Origin: Reticulitermes speratus
Lineage: Eukaryota; Arthropoda; Insecta; Blattodea; Rhinotermitidae
NCBI GenBank assembly: GCA_021186555.1
Contig: JAJKFL010000005.1
Coordinates: 22,074,635-22,138,634 of the forward strand
DNA: 64,000 bases
Reading direction: 5' to 3'
Below, in pieces: positions 37,354 to 49,189 of this stretch (positions within the stretch are counted from its first letter, which is position 1; each line of letters begins with the position of its first letter). The position numbers and the translations under genes are program-made. Under the pieces are notes generated by a model. It saw nothing but the letters and a program-made list of their open reading frames with translations, had not been told where the DNA came from and searched no databases.

Positions 37354-37964
37354 TATTTTCCCGCAGTGAATGAAACATGAGGGTTTATTACCATCTTGAC
37401 AGGAGTCCACCACTAGCCCGTAACTGTAACCAGATAAATCTACTCCCAATTTTACAACCCGTTTCTTTATATCTCGTCCTCCGATAACTGACTGAAATCT
37501 TTACAGCCACGGTTACTTTATGTGCCACAAGGTTTAACATTCAAAAAGTCTACATTCAGGCCACAGAGTATATTTATGTGCCATGTATGGTTCTTAGAAA
37601 AAACATAGTTACTTCCTTGTACAGCAGTAATAAATTGGGTCTTATAATGGAGGCGGAGTGTGTTTACTGCGCGGTACGAACTGAATCCTTAAATGAAAAG
37701 CAGATTAATTTTATACAAGTAAATGTGAATTAGACTGAATTGAGCCCTTCGGAAATAAGCTCATCAAAATTAAAACCGTTACTTTAAAAACTATTAAATT
37801 CTTTTTCCCAAACATGCATTTAAGCATTAAGTAGTAAATAAAAATTCCGCAGCCCTTATTTCAAGCCACCGTCTTTTACCACGCCTTCATTTTAATGCTA
37901 CTCCTATCACAAGGGCAGGCGCGTGAAGACTGGGAACCTTCTAACAAAGTGGTGCTTTTTCCTT

Positions 37965-37977
37965 CCCCCCCCCCCCC
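37965..37977. repeat. Poly-C run
   Basis: Thirteen cytosines in a row, followed by AAATTAAAG. A comparable poly-G run of ten lies near 7289. Confidence 0.9.
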
Positions 37978-38514
37978 AAATTAAAGCGTCTCTCACTTCG
38001 CCCTTGTCTTTACCTTTCGTCTACTCTTCTGCTGTTTCTTCCTCTCTCTCTGCCTCTGTCGCTCTTTTTAATCTAATAAGATAGGCGTAATCTGCTTTAC
38101 AAATCCTGGAGTGACAGGGTGTTAAATACGTTACATATAGATAACATTGTAAATAGTGTATCTGTTTTTAGTTTTCTAAAAATATGCACCTGTAACGAAG
38201 ACCGATACACTGGACACAAAACAGACTCATCCTGTCGGTCAGAGGAAACCACTAAAAGCGACTATGACTACAATGGTCAGACTCACTGAAGCTTTGTCAT
38301 GAGCCTCAGGGATCTCGACGTCATGACACACACTGTCAGTTGTAGAGTGACTTGGTCTGGATCTTAATCGTGAAAGGATTAACTGAAATTCGATCATAGA
38401 AAGTTTCACTCAAAGCCAACTAACACACAAGAGATCCCACTTCTCGTAGGGACACATTATTCAGAACTATCTGAATAAATATAATTTGAGATAAATAGAG
38501 AAATCTGCCTTCCC

Positions 38515-38770
38515 TCCATGGCGCAACAGCCCCTAACGTGCCAGGACCTCCTCATTGTCGAGGTTTCACGATCATACTCAGAGACACCACACTCGGTAGG
38601 ACTCATTTGAACAAGTGATCAGCCCGACGCAGAGACCTCTACCTTACACTACTCTACACTTCATTGACGAGAGACAGACATCCATGCCCTCGGCGGGATT
38701 CAACCCCGCAATTTCAGCAAGCCAGCGGCCGCAGAGCCGCGACTTAGACCGAGCGGCCGCTAGGATCGGC
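38515..38770 (-). mobile_element. tRNA-derived SINE, family A
   Basis: Full-length - strand copy: the plus strand shows CATGGCGCAACAGCCCC at one end and CGGCCGCTAGGATCGGC at the other. Near-identical flanks AGAAATCTG (before) and AGAAAAATCTG (after) are a plausible target-site duplication. Confidence 0.88.
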
Positions 38771-39738
38771 AGAAAAATCTGTTAGTGTATTCAAATGAAA
38801 TAGATCCAGATAAATAAAGAAGGGACTCCATGGATCACCGACCTTCGTCAAAGATTTATATTTTCTAAAGTGTTGACAAATCACTGCCTTTATACTTTCA
38901 CAAGAGCCCACCACTATTCTTTATCCTGATCCAAATAAATCTTGTTTATAAACCCATATCCCATTTCTTATGATTTACTTTAACTTATGTCTCCTACGGA
39001 CACCTAGATCTTCCACATGGTACCCCTAAGAACCAAATACGGAGCAACAATAGCTGACACACCAATAAATGTATAGATAAACACAAGTACAAAAAATAAA
39101 ATTGAAATATTCCATGCAAACAGGCTGATACATATCCACATTATTCCCCATTATATCCACATCCAGCAAAGAACGCAGAAAATGTAATTTATATTTTGAG
39201 TATTTGCTTAAGGAAGGGCAGAAATACTGTGTGCAGTCTGAAAGGGTCTTACTTGATTGCGGTATCAGTATACAGAGCACGTATAATTCCTTGCATGTCC
39301 CAACGCACTTCTTCCTCAATGAAGATAGGCTTGAAGAGAATCTGTGTATGATTCTTTTATAAACTACGAACACTTCAAAAGGGAACACGGAATGCATAAC
39401 GAACGTGTAGTGCTATGTGGAGACGAATTTTGAAAAGAGTAGCACCAAGATGGGAATGTGTAAAGATGGCATCTTCGACAGACAAAAAGAAGGAAAGTCG
39501 CAGCACGTCTTTACTTGCAGACGTTATTCCGGATAATTGTCACAAGTGTCGGCAACGGGACCCTCTTTACTAACTAGAGCGAACAGGCAGCATTAAAATT
39601 GTAACAAATACAAGGCAAAGAAATACGTACGTGTCCTTTGAGAGTTATATAGAGCCGAAATCCATTCGCTGTATGTACAGATCGCATTAAATTTAGTTCT
39701 CTCCTGAATTTCAGATTCGTATGAGTACCTTCTCTGTG

Positions 39739-39863
39739 CTACAATGGGTACCGGGTCATTCCCGGGGGTAAAGCGGCCAGGGCGTGGCGTTAACCACCCA
39801 CCCCCATCTAGCGCCGAGGTTAAGGAAAGAGTAGAGCTATACCTCTACTCTTTCCTCTACTCT
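39739..39863 (+). mobile_element. Family D SINE, 3' fragment
   Basis: Only the last part of the family is present: AATGGGTACCGGGTCATTCC, GGGGGTAAAGCGGCCAGGGC and CATCTAGCGCCGAGGTTAAG. It runs straight into the repeat family F copy that starts at 39864, so one of the two probably inserted at the edge of the other. Confidence 0.8.
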
Positions 39864-40307
39864 ACATATTCTGTGTGTCTGTACCCTTAGTTACCCAGCA
39901 TGCAGAGCGCAAGCGTCATATTATATTTTAATCTGTGGCTTGTCTGGTTCTGCCATATTTTTCCAAATTATCTCATAAACGACACGATTTTGATAAAAAC
40001 GTTATTGAACATGTGTGTTTTGATTTTCTCTACAACTTTTGGCTGAAACATTTCTCATTCTAAGAATAATTCAGCGAGGTAATATAAATGTACTTGCGTC
40101 TTCGGGTAAAGTGCCATCTATTCTTGTCAGATTTGAATAAAAATTGAATTTTCTCACCATCGAAATGCTCAAATGTCAACTTTTATGACAATAAGTCCAG
40201 TGGGGAGCCGAGTTGTTCCATGCGGACAGACGGACGGACGGACAGGCAGACAAACATAACGAAGCTAATAGTCGCTTTTCGCAGTTTTGCGAAGGCGCCT
40301 AAAAATC
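39864..40307 (-). repeat. Unclassified interspersed repeat, family F, full copy, inverted
   Basis: On the - strand it begins GATTTTTAGGCGCCTTCGC, then GCGAAAAGCGACTATTAGC, TCCGTCTGTCCGCATGGAAC and GGCTCCCCACTGGACTTAT. It ends ACACACAGAATATGT. Length is 444 bp against 440 bp for the copy at 32091. The left boundary meets the family D SINE fragment directly. Confidence 0.8.
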
Positions 40308-40739
40308 ACGGACTATTTACGAAAATAATAAGCGGAAGCAATGTATGTATTATGTACATAACAAGAAATTAGAGTTTTATGTCTTGCTCGTGACTCAGTA
40401 AAATATTTTTTTATTGTACGTGTTTCTCAATTATCCTTTTATCCCCTTCCCCACCATTAACCGCATAATCGAGACTACTCTACAGCCGATGAAAATTTAC
40501 TTCACAAAGTGAAATGATCGTTAATCCTGAAATACTATTTTATTGGAAAGATTGGTGCGTTTTGATTTGTTCGTTACTTAGCCAGATGCTAACGAATATT
40601 TATATTATATTTACACGTCGGCTCGTTACTCTATTTTAATCCCTTGAAATTCGGATTTGATAAAATTGGGGAAATTTCTTGATTAGCGAATCAGCTAATA
40701 TATTGTCAAGACGGAGTGTTCTGTATTGAGGCAGTTAGG

Positions 40740-40905
40740 CTGTTGGCGCCCTAAACGAATCACGTTTAATCAAGCCAAATAGAGACTGACGCACTAAGAT
40801 ACAGCAAACACAGGCCCTTACGCTGCTGGCACAATGAACGAATCATGTCCAATCAAGTCAAATAGAGTCTGGCTGAATAAGATGATGCAAAGGCAGAAGC
40901 TGAGT
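40740..40905. repeat. 83-bp tandem duplication, diverged
   Basis: CTGTTGGCGCCCTAAACGAATC at 40740 is followed 83 bp later by CTGCTGGCACAATGAACGAATC at 40823. Both continue into related TTTAATCAAGCCAAATAGAG and TCCAATCAAGTCAAATAGAG stretches. Quoted in short blocks; similarity is roughly 75-80 percent by eye. Confidence 0.75.
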
Positions 40906-41499
40906 ATCACTCAACTCTTAGTCATACACTGTAACACAATTGGGCTTTTAGTGGAGTTTTGTTCCGGGAAAATGTATATGCCTTTGTAGCGTCTTAGTAA
41001 ATCACAATCAGTTCCGGCAGTGTATCAGTAAGCTTAGTGTTTCAGACTATGGTATCAGAACACTAAGATTCAACATAATACCGAAGTTCACCTTTGGACA
41101 TGGTCCTGCGACAGATTTGTCAACCTTCCACTATCAACATTCTTATTCTTCTATGAGATTAATTTTATATTATCCTTCCATTTTATTTCCTACCCTCTAA
41201 AAGTTATCTCCGTAAAAATTCCGTTTATTCCTTAGGATTTGTTTAATTACGCCTTCAATACTTCAAGTTGAGGACCGGTTAGCTTCTCGGGAAAGACTGT
41301 GGGGCTCCATGGATTTAGTTAGATATACCTCAGCATACAAAACGTTCACAGAAATTCGCCCACAAGCTGTGCACAGTGTGGTTCGTTCTTAAATAATAAA
41401 ACTTTGTTTTTAGAGTTTTGAGACGTTTAGTTGTGATATACTCTTTACTGTCAGATGACTCAAATTATCGAATGATCAAACTAAGGGCATCTCGTAGAT

Positions 41500-42215
41500 A
41501 CAGCGAGTTACGTCGCGTTTAGCCACTATCGGAAATTTTCGCATAGTGCTTTGGAACTCCATCGAGCCGAAAAGACAAACTCTGCCTTACAGCTGGAGGC
41601 ACATATTCAAGCAGCGCCGGTAGAACAGTTTCAGAAAATTGCCATACTTTTGAGCATTTAACCTGTCGGGTAGAAATTAGAGCCCAAGGCAATATCTGCG
41701 ACTTTAGTAGCCCGAACATTCACGCTGAAGTGGATGTGATATGCATATTAGTGTATAAGCACGAGGATTATCCCGTGCCTGGGGGTGGCTCTTGTGGACA
41801 TTCAACACAACCTCACGCATAAGACATATTAGATATATCGACATATTGTTGTGTAAAATGAGCTTATCTGCAGCGTGCTGATGTCGTATCCAATCAAAAA
41901 ATATATCCGTATAGGACGATCGCCTGGACACGGATATGCACTCCGAGATTGTGTTATGGATGCAGTTGGTCGTCAGCAAGTACTTCCAGGGCCGACAGTT
42001 TGGACAGTACCAATTCTCGTGAGAGATTGCGTGAGATTCTCCACCGCATTCTTTCCACAGCTGCAATTATGGCATCTTCACTGGCTGGCGTTCTTAAATT
42101 CCTTGGGCGACCTCCATTTACAGTTGCCGTAGGTATAAACCTTCCTGTCTCGCTGAGACGCTGCTCCAGTCTTCGAAACACATTAGTGCCTGAATGACGT
42201 CGACCAGAATATCAG
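41500..42215 (-). pseudogene. Dead mariner-like transposase (DUF4817-type)
   Basis: On the - strand VFRRLEQRLSETGRF, GRPRNLRTP, EDAIIAAVERMRWRISR and LEVLADDQLHP match, in order, the N-terminal helix-turn-helix part of a common insect transposase family. These are often annotated as DUF4817 or Tc3-like proteins. RHQHAADKLILHNN and a RATP region follow. The last part, FSETVLPALLEYVPPAVRQS then RLDGVPKHYAK, is the block around the second catalytic aspartate (usual form LDGAPAHY). Several stops and frameshifts separate the blocks, so it cannot encode an active enzyme. Confidence 0.75.
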
Positions 42216-43724
42216 TGCGTGTTGCCTTGCATCAGTACCAGCTCGAGTGTTACACGCACTGAGGGTTAAGGGCATGTCACATTATTCGTCGTGAATTAAT
42301 TCCACTCATTAGTCAGTCACAACTGACTCCTGTGAATTGTGTTTTGAATACACCTAACACTGCCCTTTATACACGTAGTCTGAGAAATGTGTTGCCCAAT
42401 TTGACGGCGACCTGTATCTCGAGAAGTGAAAGTCTCAGGACGTATTTTGTGTAACATTTTTGGTTTTTTTTAAAGGAATCACGATCTGGGTAGTTGTTGC
42501 TGGAATTACTTTCACTTTGTTTACCGTCGATTTATAGTAAGGCAGTGAAAAAGGAACAGTAAAGAATAAGGAAGAAAACTGTCGTAGCTAATGTGAAGTA
42601 CTATCTTGTCATTTGGCGAGAGGGACTAAAGAAAAACAAGAAAATTTTCAGCAGGTTGGTGGAAGGATTAAAATTTTAAACCGGAACTTTCTGAACACAA
42701 AGCAGAAGTGATAACTGCTGGACCCAAACCTGGGTTTTAAAACATTCTCTTACGTCAAGGAAACTAGTTGGCCTGTGTTATATTCAAACAAACGGACTAC
42801 AAAGGATCAAACGTATGCGGTTCTTTTGACAAATCTCCACTAATAATCCCGGAATGAACTCAGCTCGCAACTCTGAAGTCGAAACAAACATGTGGAGTGT
42901 TAGATTCAGGATTTCAGTCCGCAAGACAACATCTGGAAATACCTGCAGTTCCCAAAACTATTCTGTATTCTACTCGGAGTGTGGAACTATTTTAATCGTT
43001 TTATCGAAATCTCTAAATCGTAAGCCTTATTACCTATATTTAATTAAAATGTTCAAAGTGGTCTAGAGGGAACATTTCTCAGGCTTTACGGGAACCCCAC
43101 CCATTAACAACTTCACGTAGTTGTAAAACTATTTTTTTGATCTGAGCCCTTCGAGTGGCGGCAGTCTTGTAGCATACAGGGAGAGAAGGAATTCCAATAA
43201 ACGATTACTGCAACCAAGCAAGGAAACAAGCCAGGGTAAAGTGGAGGAGGGTAAAGGAAGCCCTTCATTCGGGTTCACTCAACTCACTAACCAGCGAAAA
43301 CACGAATCTCTTCTCCGTTGCTTCGCAGCCGCATCAAAAGCCAACAAGCGGGGTTAGTACTATCCGTGTGCCCTCAGGATGGACCAACATATAACCCTCC
43401 CTCATGACCTCCCCCACCTCTTATAAAACCAATATTTCTCTACAACTAGTTCATAGAGCGTGTCTGCGAAATCAATAACTAAAGAGAATCTGTAGAACCT
43501 TCAACGTATATTTTTATACAATGTTAAAACTTTTGTTAGTACTTACCTTGCTGTAGTGCGGTTTACCTCTGTTGTAATCGGACTTTTATTTCAGTTTTGC
43601 TTTTACGTAACAACAAGCAGCCCTATGAACCGATGGAGACCATTTTGTAAATAAAAAATTTTGTAAATACGTATCTCACAGATGAAAATATATAGGATGT
43701 ATCTAAGATTGCTTGAACAGACTT

Positions 43725-44182
43725 CAGGAGTGAGTTCTGTCCACACCGAAAAAAGGAAAAAAGTTCATGTCGATATATGTCCGCAAACATTTTCGTCTTC
43801 TAGGTACAGCCCAACAACCCGTTGACCTCAGTCCTTTAGATTTTTATCGGTGGGGGTCACTTAAAATCCCTAGTGTATGCAGCTCTAAATTAAAATGAAG
43901 AGACACTTCACCAACGCATTTGTGATGCCTGTGCAGCCATTCGCAACCGTCCGAGACCTTTGGAAGTGTGCGACAGTCCATGTTTACATTGATTCAGATG
44001 GAAGACATTTGGAGCATTTGTGAATTGTGACTTTATAACAATAAGAACTCAACATTTCTTAAATTGGAAACGTGTGTGGTAAATGTATCATAGTTAGGGT
44101 ATTTATTGTTTAATGTAATCTTTCAGTTAAACTCAAAATCCACTCATTTCGGGATATATGTCTCTATGAACTCACTCGAAGT
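43725..44182. mobile_element. Internally deleted mariner-like element around the C-terminal fragment
   Basis: ACTTCAGGAGTGAGTTC near 43724 and the inverse of GAACTCACTCGAAGT near 44168 match except for a two-base gap. ATATATGTCC and its inverse ATATATGTCTC-like block lie inside both ends. This would make a 460-bp element whose 5' coding part was deleted. The ends are short, so the boundaries are tentative. Confidence 0.45.
43805..44030 (+). pseudogene. Dead mariner-like transposase, C-terminal fragment
   Basis: GHLKSLVYAALN, NEETLHQRICDACAAIRNRP and a run equivalent to WKTFGAFV match the C-terminal end of the same transposase class as at 41500. There the third catalytic residue lies just upstream in LSPLDFFLWG, seen here in decayed form as L*IFIGGG. 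Orientation is opposite to the 41500 copy. Confidence 0.75.
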
Positions 44183-44320
44183 ATATCCAAGCATTTTATT
44201 TCCACCTTATAGACGGAATATGCACAACATTTTGCTTCAAAAAAGGAGTCAAGAATAATGTTTTTAATTTTAACTTCGCTACTTCGATATATTATCAAAG
44301 TATCAGTATCACCGTAACGT

Positions 44321-44625
44321 TCATTGTGTGGTCTTCTGGGCTGTGTTATCTTTCAGGCGGACGCCAATGTTTCTGAGATATATATTTTCAGATTTTGAGT
44401 GTGGTGAAAAGCAGTGAGGTTAAATGTATAAGCAGGTTACATGGAAGGTGGATAATCAAATCCATGAGTGGGAGTAGAAGGTACAAGACAGTCCTACTAT
44501 ATCCTGACCCTTTCTTCACCCTGCTCATCTCGACCCTGATGATAGACGTGGCATGTTTCTTCGAAACATTGGTGTTCGTGAGCACAGGTTACGCGGTTTC
44601 TTAACCCAGAAGGGCTCAATGTGAA
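44321..44625. mobile_element. Possible foldback/MITE with interrupted inverted repeats
   Basis: The left end CATTGTGTGGTCTTCTGGG partly matches the inverse of the right end CCCAGAAGGGCTCAATGTG. An inner pair, GGACGCCAATGTTTC (44360 region) and GAAACATTGGTGTTC (44564 region), is a better inverted match. I see no clear target duplication. Confidence 0.5.
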
Positions 44626-46172
44626 TACACACAGCCGTGAGAATCTGAAAGCTGACCGTAATATACCCACGGAATAACTGAAGCAGGTACTCACCAACTG
44701 CCGGACCAACTGTATGCAAAATTCGCTGTTGAGTGGTGAGCACTTCTGCTTCCTATTCAGGAAATGCCAGATTAAATTCTCGGCGTCGGAGACAGACAGA
44801 GTTATTTCGCTGTTTTTCTGTCCCTCCAAGAAAATTCCAGAACATTATGTACAAGAATGTCACGACCGCTTTCTTGAATATCCCTCGTGCTCTATATTTG
44901 AGAGGTCTCCAGATCTCTGCCCGTAAATCGGCTATCTTAATTGAGGTTTTCTGTGGTATTCTAAGTGCCTCGAGGCAAAAGGCGAGATAGTGGACTTACC
45001 TCAATTCAGGCTAACGTCGTTTCCTTCAATACTGTATTTTTCCACTCATTATACGGATTGTATCTTTTATTGTTTCCCCGAGCTCGGCAGCTTTGTCTAA
45101 TCAAATTCAGGTATTCCTTGCGATGCATGGGAACACTATAAACGAGACACATCTACATTTGCCGACATGTCATTTGACGCTATGTGCAAGTTCATGGGTT
45201 TATTGATTTGTTGAGTGTAACTGTACACACGACTGCAAGAGCTAACACCAATTCCAACGCTATATATTCTGCGCTACTGACCGCATCCATGAATAAATCT
45301 ACATTGAAAAATTCCACGTCACTGTCGCTTTATAATACGCAGTAATTTTTCCCGTTTGAAGCCACAAATCAATGCATATAAAAAATGTTTTAAATATCCT
45401 AAGAACCATTCGGTAGGTTGTTGGTGCATGATGTGCTGTGGTCAGGTGTTAACCCTTCAGAATATCGTTGCTGTGAAACGCGATGAGCTACCATTGTCTC
45501 TGTTAAAGCTTACAGTTTGGCACTGACTGTGCAGGTTATTCGAAAAACCGGCCGAAATCCAAAGATCTACGATGGAACTCGTTCTTTAATTGGTACAGAG
45601 AATTGAAGCCCCGTGTCTAATACCCAGTATTGATATTCATTTGTTTTGGCTGCGCCCTATTTAATCAGTAAATCCTCATCTATTCTTACTATCTACACAC
45701 CGTCTTTTCCATCCGCAAGCTGACCACATATCACTGGTTACTCATACCTGTTACAACCTGAATAATGGAAACGTGGAAACCTTGATTACATTCTTTGTGG
45801 GCTGTTACTGTCCATCGGGCATACAATTTAGCGTTGCATAATGTAATGCTTGTATTAACATGTTATAAATATTAATTATATACAATAATAATACGGACAT
45901 TTTTAAATATATTTATATTTTCGTGGAGAGGGTTATACCATTTCACTGAACACCATCAGTTAACCCGATTTGTAGGCATTCCCCATACACACGAAACGTA
46001 GAAGCATATTTACATGGATACAGTGTGCGTAGCAGCAGCAATAAAAAATGTAACAGATTCACATTGAATAAGACGCCTTACATGTAAGTTACTGTGCATA
46101 TGTCTGTTAATTATTATTAATTTCGTGAAAGAAATAACAGAGCTATACTCGTATACTTAAAATGGGGAGGGA

Positions 46173-46463
46173 GGGTACTCGGTGGCGCAGTTGGTTAAGG
46201 CACTGCGCTACAAGCCGGAAGGTCGCAGGTTCGATTCCCGATGGGGTCATTGAGATTTTTCAATGACATAATCCTGCCAGCCGCACTATGGCCCTGGGAT
46301 CGACTTAGCCTCTAACAGAAATGAGTACCAGGGATATCTCCTGGGGGGTAAAGACGGCCGGTGCTTAGGGCTGACAACCTTGCCTTCTTCATGTGCTGAT
46401 TGTCTAGAAAGTCTGGGAGCCTCAACCTCCTGAGGCATAAGGGCTTATTATTAATTATTAATT
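46173..46463 (+). mobile_element. tRNA-derived SINE, family B, best copy
   Basis: This is the most complete family B copy: TCGGTGGCGCAGTTGGTTAAG head, GGTTCGATTCCC B box, body through CCTGGGGGGTAAAGACGGCC. It ends in CTCAACCTCCTGAGGC with a TTATTA-rich tail. It abuts an opposite-strand family C SINE directly (46464-46665), so the two meet tail to tail. Confidence 0.9.
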
Positions 46464-46665
46464 GAAGGGCCCCGTAGCAAATGCTACGGACGCACCGCAG
46501 CCTTGAAGGCTTATTGTGCAACCCTATGACGAAGATGATGAGGTTTTTTCTGCTTTTCCATTTTAATGGAGCACCGGTGGAATGAAAATGACAAGGGAAA
46601 ACCGAAGTACTCGGAGAAGAACCTGTCCCAGTGCCACTTTGTCCACCACAAATCCCACATGGAGC
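46464..46665 (-). mobile_element. Family C SINE, lacking the tRNA-like head
   Basis: The body matches the family C copy at 35811 (plus strand ACCTGTCCCAGTGCCACTTTG, TTGTGCAACCCTATGACGA), but the sequence stops before the B and A boxes. The 3' end has an extra GTAGCAAATGCTACGGACGCA block. Its tail touches the tail of the family B SINE at 46173-46463. Confidence 0.83.
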
Positions 46666-48500
46666 CCTAAGTGCTTACTTACACTAAAGAATATTGTTGC
46701 TGAAATTGCATTAGTGTCGAAATAAGGCAGCCTGTCGGTCACTAAATAAAACAGTAGTGGTATATTGCAATGTGCATATGTGCTTGTTTTTGTCTGCTCT
46801 TCGGATGAGAACTCTCTCTTATCAGTCGCGTAGTACAATCATATAGTTTACACGCACAGCCATGGTACTATGACCAAGAGTGGGGTGTCATGGCGGCGTA
46901 AAGCCGCAGTATGTAACACCAGATGTGAATGCTTAAGTGTATTTGTAAATAGATGCATTTTGCCTGTGAATACTTGATATTTGTTGCATATGCTAAGGTT
47001 GGATTTTGTGTTATAAGGTAAAGAAATTTCTAAATGTTCAGGGAAATATTAAGGTTTTTGAGGTCTCTGTTACAATAATTTATTGTTTTGTTTTACTCTA
47101 CTAAAATGTATAAGAAAATAAGAGGGAAAATAATAGCGCTGTTATTACACATGTGCTTGTATCCATAATGCATGTTTTGTCGTTTCAAATAATTGAAAGC
47201 TACTTAAAGTTTTCCAGTTCAGACATTTCCTCCCTATGCTGTTCGCTTCATGCTCACTTGACAATAGTTCCAGATATTTTCTCGATAGTCTCTTCCTTTC
47301 ATGCTCACTTCAAAATAGTTTCGTCTGGTCTCCGATTAAAACATTATTTTCCTTCTCTGATCTGGAGTCTCGATCAACAAATTCAGCAGTTGATAGTTAC
47401 TAAATTGCTTGTTATGACACCCAGAATTTAAATCAAGTGTCACTAGCTGACCCCGTCCCAAACCACTTGCATTATGTTCCGCCATCTGCATTTAGATTTT
47501 ACTTCCACTCATTTCTGTGATTATGTCCAGAAAGTGTTTAGACACTTCTTATCTCTCCACGCACTTTCTGGTAAAGAAAAATTTTTTACGAGTATGTATA
47601 TAGTGCCCTGATTTTGCGAAAGTCAACATTACAGGGTTTCTTCTGTTTGGCATTATACAAGTCCAGGAATTTATCAGAGAGAAAGATTACTCTTTCACGT
47701 TCCTTATAAATGAGTTGTTTTGAGCGGAATGGGGGTATGTTTTCGAAATTTTCGTGAATTGAAAAATACAGAAACGAGAACTAGATTACGTAGACATTCC
47801 GCTGTTAATCCTCCAACGTGTCCAGCACTGTATCTTGTAAATAAACTCGTTCCCACACAGAACTACCTTTTTTATGCAGACATTAATGGCTTCAAAGCTG
47901 AAACGCTTCCTGTGGTCCCAGTCACAGCGTCAGACAAATTAAAGCCCTTGATCACGTGTTTGTTCCTTTAAAGAAATGTTTGAAACCCTGTTTACCGGGC
48001 TGAACATATTATCAGATGTGTCTGAACGCTTTGACTGACAAAGTAAATGAATATCTGATTAACCAAATAACTAATTATTAAATGAATAGCTATGAATTTA
48101 TTGAAATCCATGCATATCACACTATATCTTTCCCAGAAATACGATTCCTGTATTCTTCTATTACAGGGCACATTTAATAATAACTGTTTTGTTCTCATTG
48201 AAATAGAAAAATACCTCCATTATCTACACTAATAATGATATACGAGCTGTATAATAGTCGAATTTCCTCGTTAAGGAGAACTCTAAGTGGCAAACTTACT
48301 TCGTAATAATTAGTTTCAACACTTTTCTAAGCGGATTTTGAAGAAGGAAGCAGCACCTTCCTCCGAAAGTTTGAAACATCTGTCGTACAGAACTACAAGA
48401 CATCACATCTCAGACGACAGTAATTTCCATTTTCCTGAGTACTGTATGTTAAGACAAATTTTATTTGCGTTTTCTCTCAAAGTATAAGTCCACTTTTGAC

Positions 48501-48501
<1 letters not shown>

Positions 48502-48534
<33 letters not shown>
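48502..48534. repeat. (TA)n microsatellite
   Basis: A pure TA run of about 33 bases, 360 bp before the interrupted 66-bp array. Confidence 0.95.
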
Positions 48535-48539
<5 letters not shown>

Positions 48540-48915
48540 AATATGCAATGTATTATATATTAAAGTGTAAAACACGGCGAATGACGGCTCTAGCACTATA
48601 ATCGTATTAGAGCTCACGTTTTCACATACGTTTGTTTAATCTGTATGAAAATATAGTCTGTTACGACTAAATAGACTACGCTAATCACAAAAATGACAGA
48701 AAATTGTAACATTTACGTATCTTCAGTTCACTGCAAAGAACGACCAAGCCAAATATTGGCAAATTTGAGACAGTATTGCTGAGTATATTGAAATTCATTT
48801 ATTTTTATCAGGAAAGGATTTCAAGGATGTATTTGGCATGACAGTGTATTAACGAGCATGTTCACTTTCTGACAAAGTAAACAAATGGAAATGTTGTGCA
48901 GGTAAATCTATGTCT

Positions 48916-49188
48916 TTTTTCTCCAATGGCTTGACAGCTCCTTGGGGGCCTAGGGCGCCTCATTTTTCGAGGTTTCACGATCACACACATTAGACACACC
49001 ACACTCGGTAGAACTCTTCTGGACGAGGGACCAGCTCGTCGCAGAGACCTCTACCTGACAACACACAACACTCACAAGAGACAGACATCCATGCACCCGG
49101 TGGGATTCGAACCCATAATCCCAGCAAGCGAGCGGCCGTAGACCTACGCCTTAGACCGCGCGGCTGCTGCGATCGGAAAATCTGTCTA
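48916..49188 (-). mobile_element. Family A SINE inserted into the 66-bp tandem array
   Basis: The copy is antisense and full length, with A and B boxes at the 49100-49170 end. On its left the host sequence reads GTGCAGGTAAATCTATGTCT. On its right it resumes as AAATCTGTCTACGTAGTC, so the interrupted unit belongs to the tandem repeat at 49190-49823. The repeat phase (48894 to 49232 = 338 bp, minus one 66-bp unit = 272 bp) agrees with one SINE plus a target-site duplication. The insertion therefore came after the array formed. Confidence 0.9.
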
Positions 49189-49189
49189 C

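Noticed and set aside
39026-39397. 123-codon - strand open frame
   Set aside because: Cys/Tyr/Phe-rich peptide with no recognisable domain and no splice context. I could not distinguish it from a chance frame.
47153-47431. 92-codon + strand open frame with internal repeated phrase (SSLHAHL / SSFHAHF)
   Set aside because: The short internal similarity (TTCATGCTCACTT twice, 65 bp apart) is a minor local duplication. No protein family is recognised.
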